NCBI GenBank assembly: GCA_018881555.1
Contig: JACAXG010000168.1
Span: forward strand, 1,023,727-1,087,726
Length of the DNA: 64,000 bases
Reading direction: 5' to 3'
Source: Amblyornis subalaris
Lineage: Eukaryota > Chordata > Aves > Passeriformes > Ptilonorhynchidae
Below the pieces are notes generated by a model. That model saw nothing but the letters and a program-made list of their open reading frames with translations. It searched no databases and had not been told where the DNA came from. Shown here piece after piece: positions 1 through 12,400 of this stretch (position 1 is the stretch's first letter; each line of letters begins with the position of its first letter). A program made the translations under genes and the position numbers.

Positions 1-313
1 ATCTCTCTTGAAACCAAGGACAAATTCCATTAAACAGTGGGAAGGGGGGAGAAAGGGAATTTCTGTGATGGAGACGTGGACACGCTGACTCACGCTGGGA
101 TGACCATAAACAAGGCTGGCTACCAGCAACACTGGTTACACAACTACAGCCCGAGAACAAGGTGCCAGCTGCCCCCTTCCCAGCACAGCCCCACCGCGGT
201 GCCGCTGGCCACGGGGAGCGAGGGGGGCCTGGGAGAGGGGGCTGCCATTGGCAAAGACAGACCAATTCCCTTCCATAAATTCAGGACATGAAAGAAGCAA
301 GGGAAGTCGTTAC
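1..313 (-). other. ARHGAP26: ARHGAP26 intron 18 (5' part, runs off the window)
   Basis: Begins with the GTAACG donor of exon 18. Nothing else is recognised in the 313 nt present. Confidence 0.85.
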
Positions 314-473
314 CTTCTCATGGTTTTCTATTAAAATTTCGATCACGATGTTCTGGAATTTGATGTCCATAATGGCAGCGACTGTTTCCTCTTGAGGTCG
401 AAGCAGCGTCGGCCCAAACACCACACCCAGATTAGCAACAGTCATCAGGTTCTGCTTGTGATTATCTGCAACT
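314..473 (-). CDS. ARHGAP26: ARHGAP26 exon 18 (end of RhoGAP domain)
   Basis: This 160-nt exon supplies the last base of a split codon (AA|A, Lys) and 53 residues. They begin [20 protein letters not shown], continue [19 protein letters not shown] and end EILIENHEK; human residues about 513-566. [14 protein letters not shown] holds the conserved RhoGAP Asn that contacts the GTPase. The Pfam-style domain ends about two residues later, in the next exon. Acceptor is tttttcccag and donor is GTAACG, phase 0. The remainder of the protein (Ser/Pro-rich region and SH3) is coded before position 1. Confidence 0.96.
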
Positions 474-3400
474 CTGGGAAAAAAAAGAGAAAAGGCAAAT
501 GAAGTAGGTGATGGAACTAATCCACAGGGAACCCCCTCCCTGCCCTCCCTGCCTCGTGGCTGGCACAAGGCTTACAATGCTGTTTACATTTTTCACGCTC
601 CTGGTGAGCTCCTTGAAGGCTCAGCCATGTGGAAAAGTACAAATTTAACTGTTGTGTTCCTGGAGACCTTTCAGCCTCCGTGAATTGACTGATCCCATAA
701 AACCCCAACCCCGCTCTGGCCACTGAGCCTCATGCTGCAAACCACTCCCAGGAAAACATCTTGAATCATTAATGCTTAAAATCCTTCTGAAAACAAATCN
801 TTGGACCTCTGACACACGCTGCTCTCCAACTCAATGAGTGACCTCATATGTTCCAAAGGCCAATTCCTTCCCAGCCATTCCAGCGTTGGGCTGCACCAGA
901 AGTCAGCCCCATCCAGTCCAGCCAGGCTGGCTGGGAGGCCAAGATGGGGCATTGTCCCCAGATCCCCGTGTCCCACGCATTCCCTTCTCCATGCCACAGG
1001 GAACCTGCCCAAGATGGGGACCCAGGGACACACAGACACCCAAGCCTTCCTCCCTGCCACCTCCATCTCCTTTAGTTCACAGGAGGGCACAGAGCAGCTC
1101 AGCAAAGCAAAGCTGAGGACGTGGCACCCTGGTTATGGTGTGTTTGAGGGGTTACCCAGGAGCAGCTCCAGCTGGCGCCTGGTCTTAGTGGTGCAAAGCC
1201 CCAGCAGCCCTACTGGGACATGTCCTCTGCTCTGCCTCACCCCGAGCACCCCACCCCGAGGGACACAGGACACCCCTCGCCCTGTGGGGCTGTGGCTGCT
1301 CGGCTGCTCCAGGCACACTCCTGCCTGAGGCCCGGAGGGAGCTCCGGGTGCCCTGGGCTCTGCTGAGTCACACGGGGACACGTGTGCGGCCGAGACCTGC
1401 GGCTTTCTTGTGGTTTGCTCCTGACCTCTTCAACCAGGAAACGTGGTGGCTTCAGGCTGTGTGCTCACACAGTTTTAGCCTAAGGGGGTTTTAGCGTCTT
1501 TTCCCTTCACTCTTTCTCTCCTGTTTCCCTGGACAAATGCAGCGGGCCAGCACAGAGTGAGGCTGGGACTCATGTGCTGGACTGCCCCAATGCTGTGAGC
1601 TTCTACTACTGATCTCGGGGCCAAGACATTCATGTGCAAGCTCAGCATATTTCAGCACACTGTAAGTCCAGTGTGCTGGTTTAAATGAAAAGATGCTTTC
1701 CACCCTTTTCCATCCAAATCTCACTTGAAACAGCAAAGAACTCATTCCTCATCCCTATACACAGCTCCTCAAGCAGCAGATGGGGACCTCATCACCAAGA
1801 GGGGCTCAGAGACTCAGGGCTGCTGGTTTAGCTCCCCCAACAGCACCATCAGCCCTACTCACTGCCCAGGCAAGAGGCCTCATCCCGGTGCACGTTACAC
1901 CCCTGGGGAACAGGCAGAGCTGTCACCTCCACAGAGTCTGTGCTTGGGATCCAGCCTCAAAGTGGGGATGTCCTGGCCAAGGCCCTCAGAAGCTGGCGGG
2001 ACCTCCCTCTTACCCGTAACTCCCTCCACTGCCAGGAAGCTCTGAATATTTGATCACCAGGCTGCGGGAAATCTCCTGTGTCAGTAAACGGCTGGGGGAG
2101 ATGGGCTGCCCCGGAGACAGGCTCTGGCACGGAGATGACACCCTGGCCACAGGGGATGTGCTGCCCACAGGGCTGCTGCCACCCCAGCCAGGCTGGCCAT
2201 CCCCCACCCTGGGTGGGCACAGAGCCTGTCCCCATCCCCATCCCCATCCCCATCCCCACCGCAGCCAAGAGCTCGCCAAGCTGCACACGGCCACGCCAGC
2301 ACCACAGAGCTGGGAGGGGGAAACAAACTCCTTAGGGAGTCATAACCTCATGGAGCAGCAAGAAAGGCAGAAGTAGTTCAATAAGAACCACTATATACTA
2401 TATAATACCTATATAGGGATTCAAACCTTCCCCCCACTTCCACCCACCTCCTCAACAAGGCACTCACAAACCCCAGTGACATTTTTGCATTGCAACAACT
2501 GCGTTTCAGACACACATTCACATGCTCCTAATTGGATATGGAAAAACGCAGCTGCAGTTCAAATGGCTTTGAAAAGCACTAATAAAATAATAATTTTAAT
2601 GATTTTCTGTGGTTAGTAAAACAATGTTCACTTATTAAAAAAACAACTGAATTGATCTAAGTCGCACAAAATTAGGTGCCTCCATTTCTCATTACTGTTA
2701 CCATGTCCTACATCACTCTAATAAATTGCACTGTCACCAGCTCATTACGGTGAGGCAGCTGAGCGTGGTCNTGGTAATTATTTCAGACTGGGCTATTAAT
2801 GGCTTCCCAGGCAGGACCTGGTCCCACAGCACCAGCCATGGACCTGCCCAGGGAATGCCCACTCATCCATGTGGGTGCTCGCCCTCACCTCCACCACCAA
2901 ACACCCTCTCATTTTATTTTCCCTCTGGAAGTGTGGGAGCTGTTCTGCAGCTGTGCAATCTGGCTCCATTCTGGAATAAACCTGAGTGGCACACGAACTC
3001 CAGATCTGCACCCNGGGTACTTTTCCAGCAATAGCCGTCCCTGCACCAGGTCACCACAGCCGTGGTCCAAAACATGATTCACCTTTCACATCCTTCAAAT
3101 TCCCCATCCATTACCCACAGGATAATTTACTCTAAATTATACCTCTTCATCATCCTTTGTACTAGGAAATAACGCCACAGTTTCTAAAGATGGGTGTTCT
3201 CAGCCCAAAGTGGGCTTAATGCCGGGGCTGTTCGGCAGGGACTGTCAGTGCCATTCCTGAGCTGCTCTTTAGAAGTTTTCCAAGCATTCACTGTATTTTC
3301 CTTTTAACCTGCTGTTTCTTTCCGGCCCTTGATGCACTCTGAAAGAACTGCACTATCAATAATTTCTATGGGTCCTTTTTCTACTCCTTCTCCATCTCCA

Positions 3401-6400
3401 CTTTACAGGAGTCACTTCCAGCACAGGAGAAAGCAACAACTAATGGAGGAATGTGCAGAACCTCTTCACTCCCGCTCAGGGTTCACAATAGCCCAGGCTA
3501 TCACTGGCTTTTGGAGTCTGGGCTGTTCCTCCTCCTCACAGCACACAATGGTTCCCAGGCGCTTCCCTCCCGGATCACTGGGAGACCAGCCTGGTGGCGT
3601 GGGACAGGCAGAGCCCCTTGGCCAGGGAAATATCTGTGCCTCACCAATGAGCACCTCCATGAAGACCTGACCCACTTGGTGCTGACCCAGGAGCCGTGCT
3701 GGACACTGCCAGCACCCAGCCAACGGCACTGGGACCGAGCCCTGCCACCCCACAGGGACAGCCCGGGCCGGGAGCCCAGGGAGCGCCGTCCCCGCAGGTC
3801 ATTCCCGGGGTGTCCCTGCACGCCGCTCACTTCACACTCCCTTTCAGCAAAACAAAGGGCAATGGGAGCGGAGTAAATCCATGTTGGGTGTTAAATTAGA
3901 TTATGCCTGGGTTGCCTGGATACTGTATAATCAGTGCCATGACCAAACACAATTTAATACAGGGTAATTGGTAGCCAAGGTTCAGTGCAGGGAAGCAGGG
4001 AACAGTAAATATTCTGGCGCNGTCGGAGCTCCAGTGGGTGCCACAGGGGCTCCTGGCTCTGCTCCCACAGAACTCCTGCTTCCTGTGTCTGGAATTACTT
4101 CCTACATGTATTTTATATATGTATTTATAGATATGTATACACTTCTGTGTATGTATTTTATATATAACTACATATTTTATATATAGATACATATTTTATA
4201 GATAAAATACATATATCTGAGTCTCAGCCAAAAGTGCCATTATTAGTTCAAATATCTTCCCTGATTCAGAACAAAATCTCTGAGCAAACAACCATCTGAA
4301 GGGAACAACGGAAAAGTCTGGAGTGTTTCTATTTCCATGCCTGGGACAAATCTTTGAAAACAAAGTGCTTGTTGTGGCTGGCCTAGCAAGTCCTCATAGG
4401 ATGGAAAATAATGCAGCTCATTCCTATTGCTACAGGTAAAAATCCATCCCGTCTGCCACCACCAGTAGAGCTTCTGTTTAATGTGAAAAGCCAATCGTGC
4501 AGAGGACAGCAATGCCCAAAATTATTTAGGCTGCTCTTGGTAGTTTGATAGAAGTTAAACACTCATCTTTGGACATATATGGAAGGTAAAAAGCAGGAGT
4601 GGCAGAGAGGGCAGAGAGGCACCCGTGGCACCAGGGCAGCAGCCTTGTTCCCACCAAGTCCATGCAAAGAAGCAAGGAATCGTTTGGCTGGGAAAAGTCC
4701 TCTAAGATCATTGAGCCCAACCATTCCCCCAGCACTGCCAAGGCCACCACTGACCCACGTCTTCAAGTGCCACATCTACACAGCTTTAAATCCCTCCAGG
4801 AATGGTGACTCCAACACTGCCCTGGGCAGCCTGTACCAGGGCTCGACAACCCTTCTGGGGAAGGAACTTTCCCTAATCTCCAAACCAAACCTCCTCTGGC
4901 ACAATTTGAAGCTGTTTCCTCTTGTCCTGACACTTGTTACCTGGGAAAAGAAGCTGACTCCCACTCNCTTGGCTACAACCTCCTGTCAGGGAGTTGTGGA
5001 GAGCGAGAAGATCCCCCTGAGCCTCCTTTTGTCCAGGCTGAGCCCCTCCAGCTCCCTCAGCTGCTCCTCAGCAGATCTGTGATCCAGGCCCTTCCACAGC
5101 TCCACTCCTGTCTCTGGACATGCTCCAGAAATCCCCCCGGGGACAGCACAGCTCCAGCTCAGGGAGGCTCAGCACAGCCGGGATTTGTGCAGGCGGATGC
5201 AGCNGGACCCCGCAGCTCCCTGCCCCAGCTGCCCCCACTTCCAGCCATTTAATCTGGATCCCACCCGGGAACGGAGGGACGGAGGGACGGGCACAGGCGG
5301 CCGCGAGCGCTCACAACCGGGGGGCATTTATCGGATACAACCTAATGAGTTCTGGGAAATGTTCCTGGGTGCATTTAACTCATCCCTGCATATTATTGAG
5401 TTTAATTGGGCTGCGGCTGATGAGCGCAGAGGTGGAGAGTGGGAGAGGGGCTGGGCTGGCCACCACTCAGCTTCCCCCCTCTCCAAGGGGCTGGCAGAGC
5501 TGCGTCCCAGGAGATGGTAGCCCTGCAGCTCCGTGGGGATGACTCACTCCTCCCTCAAAGCCATGGTGGGTATCCCAGCCTCGGGAATGTGTCTGATGGC
5601 CAGGAACGCAGCAGGTGTTTATTGCAGGAATGTTGTGACTGTGGCACCCAGTGCAGAGCTGTGAAACCAGTGATGCAATTCCAGCTGCAGAAGCACCCAC
5701 TGGTGTCCCAGGCAGCTAAATCAGTCAATCACACATTCCTAAATCCTTCCTGAAAGGCACGTGTACATCAGAGGAGGTGACGGGGACACTGGTCTGCAGT
5801 GGCTGCTGGCAGACAGCTGTGGAGAACCAGGGAGCACAACCAGCTCTGCTTCATCTTGTGTCCCAAAGCCGTGTGCATGTGCCACCTGGGGACACAAGCT
5901 GGTGGTAGCTTTGGCAGTGCACAACCATCCCTTTATCCTGCCGTGTTTATCAAGGTTCTGGACATGCCTGTACTCTTCAGGCTGCTCTGGATGCAGGGAG
6001 CTCTGCAAGGGCCAGAGGAATCCGGAGAGGCAGGAGCAAACCAGGCTCACTCAGCCACACTGTGGGAATTGGGAACATCGGGAACATGGACAAACCCCAC
6101 TGTCTGCAGTCCAGGCTCTGCAGCCGTGGGCTCACAGCTCCACAGCCTCGCCAGCCCTGACACTCCGGAGAGGAGAGCCAAGCCTGAGGAATGCACATGG
6201 AGGCCAGCGGATCCAGAAGGAGGACAGATCACCGGGGAATGACAAAACTTCCCAGTGAAGACAATGGGAAACTTGCTGAATGCAAAACCTTTACTGCTCT
6301 CGGGTTCCCTGCTCAGCTGGGACCAAACCTGTGCCTGCACCAGTTCCGGGTGCTCTGACTTGCTCCAACAAGACTCCCTTTTTCTCCCGGGTGAATCTGG

Positions 6401-9400
6401 CCACAGCTGGATGCTTGGGTTCACTCCCAGGGAAAAAAAAACGGGCTCATGTTGCACTGAGAAGACAGCGAGGCCAAGTGTGAGGTTCAGTATCGGCGAG
6501 CCCGATCAGCGCGAATACCGAACGTGCTGCGGCCTGCAGGGCACACGCGGGGAGCTGCAGCGCTGCTCCGGCTCAGGCTCCTCGACCGAGCCAGCGGGGT
6601 ATCCAAAGCCATCCTCTCTGGCTTTGGGCAAGCTGAGCTTGATGGGGGATCTCAGAGGGATCCCAGACCTGCTCACCAACCCTCAGCCTCGGGCTGAGTG
6701 GCACCAGGCTGGCACATTCCCTGCTCCCAGCACGGCAGCACTGCGGGTTTCCACCGACACCGCGGTGAAGGCCACGGGTTGATGTTAAATGTCACCGTGG
6801 TCTCCACCTGCACAAACACAGCCAGCAAAGGGGCCTCACCCTCACACACCCCTGGGGACAGGCTGGAACGGGNGCCCCCACGGCTGCAAACTGCTCCCTG
6901 TGCCACTACCACTGCCAGCCCCAGTGCTCCTGCAACACCCCGCTGCACGGGTGGGTCTTCCTTCAAAACCAGACCTCACCAGGTGCTGTCACACTGCAAT
7001 AACAAACCCACACAGGCAGCAGGGCAGAGAAAGCCCGACGGAGCAGGTCCAAGTTAACAAGGAATCCTTTGAAAGAGCTGCCGCCACGGCAAGCGTCGCG
7101 CCGGAGTCTACAACCTGCTNCATGGAAAACAGCCAAAGTAAACGGGCTCCCAGAGAGCCTCCCAGCAGGAACAGCACCGGGGTGAGCAAGTGCAGCTCCT
7201 GCCAGCCCCACAGGGTATCACTCCCGGCCACAGCCAGGTCACAGGACCACGTGCAGGAGGTGCCTGGTGCACACCTGTACCTTCACACGAGTGCAGCGGT
7301 CATAGGGAAGAGTGACAAAGAGGAGGTTTGACTTTTTTCCTCCTTAGAGGTATTTTGGAGCTCATTCATTACACAAATGCAAGGTTACAGCCCATGCCTC
7401 CAAAATACTGCACTCCTAAAAGACAGTGTTGGAAGAAAGGGAATATAGGAATAACCAGCTTTCAGAATTAACTAAGTCATGGTGAACAACGGCAGGAAAA
7501 ACACTTGTCCTGCCTTTGCCAGTGGGACAAGGTTCAGCCCAGTGACTGGAAACACCCCTCACTCCCCCAGTTCTGTGCCCCCTGCCACACACACGTGGAT
7601 TGGAACGAGATGGCCTTTAAAGGTCCCTCCCAACCCCAACCTTTCTGTGATTCTCTGATTCTACAGGCCCAGGATCACTCAAGAATCCTGGCAAAAACTG
7701 CAGCTCAAAGATATCTCAGTACTGGTGATTTCCAGTCTCCTTTCTTCTGTTGAATAAACATCTGACTAAAATCTCTCTGAGTTTGGTTCTGTTCATACAG
7801 AACAATCAAGGGATGTGCTCATGAAGGCGTCTGCGTCCCACTCTGTCTGCGGGGTCGGCGCAGACGCCACCAGGGACACGCCAGCCAGTTATTGGAAATC
7901 TTTTGCTCACTCTCGATTCAATCTCTTTCTATACCCAGTTTCAGTTTCACTGTGATAAACAATTAAAAATAATCCAGATAATTATGTGCTATCAACAACC
8001 TCTACCCAACAACACCAAGTTCAGACACAAGCCCACAAGAATTCACACTTGAGGAATGCAAAACACCTGGTGCTGCTCCCGGAGATCCAGCAGGAGCTCA
8101 GCAGAGATGTTGAACCACAGAAACTCCACAGCAAACCCAGCACGTGCTGCATTAAGAGTTGCTAAATCATTGTGCCAGGTTGGTGATGTCAGCTTNAGCG
8201 CAGGACCACCATTTTCATATCTACAGACACAAGTCTTGTGCAGGGTGTGGGTACAAGACAACCTAACAAGGGATGCTGAGGGCTCCAGAGCACANTCCCC
8301 TCCAGCTAAAATCTGGAGAGCCTGCATGAAATATAAGGACCTTTCAGAGAAGCATAGAAGGAAAAGCTACCAGCACCCACACAGCTGCTCCATGGACAAT
8401 CCAAGCTGAGGGGGTTAAAAGTTCATTTGCAGAAGCAGAACAAAACCCTTTGCTAATTTACACATTACAGGAAGCCAAGCCCAAAAAACCCAGCGAACAC
8501 CTACAGGGCTTTTTGTGGTGGTTTTTAATTCTGCAGAATCTCATATTAAAAACAGAAGCAGAGGAGTAAGAAGGAGGCAGAGCTGGCAAGGGCAGGCACA
8601 GAGTGCTGCAGGGCTGTCTCACTTCTGCGGAAGCATCACCAGCTCTTGCACCAAAACACATGAGGGAGAGGAGAGCAAAGGGGAAACCGAAAGTGTTGCT
8701 GTTCCCCACAAGGCTCCGACACCTCCAGCTCCAGAGCACAAATCATAGAATCACAGAACCANAGAACGGGTTGGGCTGGAAGGGACCTTAAAACCAATCT
8801 CATTCCTACTAGNGAAAAAGGGGTAAAAAAGCACAGCATGAATCTGACCCAGGACAGCCAAGTCCTAGGCAGGATTCTCCCAGCTCCTGCAAGGCAGCAC
8901 ATCTCCTTCCACGNGACCTCCCTTTTGCTACCCACAGGAGCACCCAGATCCTTTGGGTCAATGGAACTCCTGGGGTTTTGCCTGGGATCCAGCAGTGCCG
9001 TGATCCAAAAGGAGCAGAAACAGGCACTGGGCATAAAAATGGCATTCCCAAAAGCAGTGAGGAGGATCACTGCTGGGCCTACCCATGCCAGCTGAGACAG
9101 CTCCCCGTCTGCTTTTGGCAGCCAAACCAGGCGAGGAGCACATGAGAGCAGAGCATCTCAGAGGCCTCAGTGGCTAGTGGAAATTTCCAGAACGTCCTGG
9201 ACAAGAATGACTTACTGGAAGCAATACATAAATCAAGCAAATGAATAGTTACCAGACAGCAGCATAAACAGCTGCCACGGGGATGAAATCAGACCTGCTG
9301 TGCCAAGAGGCGTCAGCCGCCTCGCCGGCTGCACCTTCGGGGGAAACCGGCACAACAATCCAGGGAAAAGCACATTCCTGGGGGAGCTGCCGCCCCTGGC

Positions 9401-12400
9401 CCCGCACAGGTGCCCCGTGGGTTCCTGAGGCTGTGGGCACGGAGGCACCGTGGTGAGCACCGGGATGGCTCCCGCGGGCTCTGCAGGGCAGCGCGGCCCC
9501 GAGCGCGGCGCGGAGCTGCCAAGGCCGGGGCTGCTCCTCGCCGAGCAAAACAAGCGTTGGTTGTATTTTTAGGCAGAAGACCTGGAGGAATTTTTTCTTC
9601 TTCCCCTTTGCCAGCAAACCCTCATTGAGCAGCGAGCCCTCTGGAATGCGCCGTGCTCCGTGTCCGGCCCCTGCCCCACCGTGGGTTTTGCTGGATCNCC
9701 ACGAGCAGCTGCCTCGCAGGGCCCATGGAAACCATCGCCCTGATAAACAGCAAACAATTTGTGCTGGAGATAACAATCACTGTCAGCTCGGTTAAAACAC
9801 GTAAACTAGAAAACACCACCACAGCAAAACCAAAGGGAACCAGTCCGTGTTGGCCAGGCCACAGCTGGGAGAGATGAGAGATAACTCATTCTGCTCCACA
9901 CATGCACACACAGCTCGGCTGCAGCCTCCTCCGTGGCCCTGACCTCGGCAGCAGAGGAGTGGCTGAATGGATCAGGGCACATGTGGGGCAGTGGCAGCAA
10001 TGCTGGGGTGATGCTGACCCACGAGAGGGTCTGGGAGCCNCACAGAAGGGGCATGAGCCCAGCACCATCTGTGCTGGAGAACCTGGACTCACTGCCCTGA
10101 GAACAAAGCAGAGCTCAGGTGTCAAATTATGGCCACGCATGAAAAATAATTCCCTAAATGCTTGAAATATAATCAGAGTGAAATCTTCCTGCTCTGCACC
10201 TCCACAGCATTGACTCCTGGGTGAGAAAGTANATTACAAAAGAAGAAAGAGACTGGGATGGTATTGCAGCTCCACCAACAAAAATGGCAGTCTTCTGCAA
10301 CCAGCTCCACTCCAGCAGTACCCCTGGCACAGCCACCACCAGCCCAGCAGCACGGGCACCTTGTTTCACTTCGACTTATGTGGCATTAAAAGCAATTGGT
10401 TTAATCAGAGAATCACAGACTGGTTTGGGTTGGAAGGGATCTCCAAGCTCATCTCAGTCCAACCCCCTGCCATGGGCAGGGACACCTTCCACTACCCCAG
10501 GGTGCTCNAAGCCCCATCCAACCTGGTCTTGGATACTTCCAGGGATGGGGCAGCCACAGCTTCTCTGGGAAATCTGTGCCAGTATCATCCAGTCTCACTG
10601 ACTGTGGGCAGGATGAAGGCATGGGGCTCATGGGGACAGCCCAGGCTGCAGGTGCTCGGGTTTTCCCAATGAGATCTCCTTGGAAAAACATCAAAACTAA
10701 GAGATCTCCTCACTCTCGGGAGCAGCAAATCACAGCTGGGTTTATCAGAGTGATCCTGACAGTGTGAACACATCCCAGGAGGAAAATTAAAGGTTTCATC
10801 TATTCATGGGTCAAAGAATAAAACTGTAATATCAAGTTTNACTGGAACCAGGGTCTGTAGAGCAGAGGATGGAATTGCAGCATTACATTCCTGATGAAGG
10901 AGCAGGGATGGGGACTGCTCCTGCTCTCTGTGCCACAGTGAGTAACTGCCTGAACAAATGGACATGAGGCAGGAGGCAGCACGAACAGGTTTGGAGATGC
11001 AGTAAGAGGCAGAAACTGAGTTCATTTTCTATCNAGACAATGCACCTCTCCCTTCACCCTGTCTGTGCCTGTTCCTGAGATCTCTCCATTCCCTCCTCCA
11101 TGAGCCCTCTCTCTGCACCCCAATTNTGAGGCCACCCAGCTGCCACAGGAACCCACCACACTTCTCTGCTGCACAGGAGGAAGGGCACTGCTGAACCACC
11201 TTGGAGGCACTTATACTGTCTAATACTGGCGTTAATAATTGCCATTTTTGAACACATCAGCTTTCTCAGCAGCTGCACTGCTGTTAATAAAGAACTGCAG
11301 CCCCATCACACGAGGAGCCCCAGGTCCCTTGTCAGTGCAGCAGAGCACGTACACCCCAAAAACACAGAAGTCAGAAACCACCTGGGACAGGCTCGTTACT
11401 TGACCGACTCACCCTAAGTTCTGGTTTTAGTATCAGAAATCTCCACAGCAAGACTGTGAGAAATATTTTTTTAGCTCATCTGATAAACATGCAAATTTTG
11501 ATTATTCATACATTACTTAAAATAAAAAACCCAAACAGAAAGAGATGGGACAATCCCCTCCAAGCAGTGCAGCCCAGNTTGGCAGGGCCAGGCAGGGCCC
11601 TTAGCTTTGCCCACGTGGGCTGTGGGTGCCCTGCTCTCAGCAGCACCCAGANCGTGGCCAGTCCCACCCGTCTGGAGCACCCCCTGAGCAGCCAGGCCCT
11701 GTCCCTTCTGCAACATGGTCCCTCCCTCCAAACATCTGCTGCAGATGTGGATGTTTATCTCCACTCTTGTCTTTAGTCAGGCTCGATGGTACTGCAGCCT
11801 CAACCAGCTCATTTAGAAGAGTTATGGCAACAAGCCCTGGCTCCAGCTGCCCCCTGCGTGCTCCTGGATCAGGGTGGTGCTCCTGGAGCAGGGGCTGCAG
11901 GACCAACCCCAGAGGGATGCTGTGAGCCCATCCCTGGGGCTGGCTGTGCCTGTGCCTCCACAGCCCGGGATCTCCTCAGGAATGGCACCAGGGCTGGGAG
12001 AGCTCAGCAGGCTCTCGCTTCTCAGCTTCCTGCCTTTCTCTGAGATAATTTTTGTCCTATTAAATAACACTATGAGCTGTTTCTCGTCCTAAAATAGCAC
12101 ACACCACCACACACATAGTTTGTNTTGTTTGAATTCATTCCCCACTAAAGCAGCACAAACCCCACCGCAAACCTGCCTCCTCACTCCATGTCTACTCCAT
12201 CACCAGGTTTTTCCTTTAGATGGAAAACACTTATGCAATTACAGATTCCTTACACATACAAAATCACAGAATCCCAGAATGGTTTGGGTTGGAAGGGACC
12301 TTCAAGCTCATCCAGTGCCAGCCCCTGCCATGCGCAGGGACACCTTCCNCTATCCCAGGTTGCTCCAAGTTCCATCGAACCTGGCCTTGGACACTTCCAG

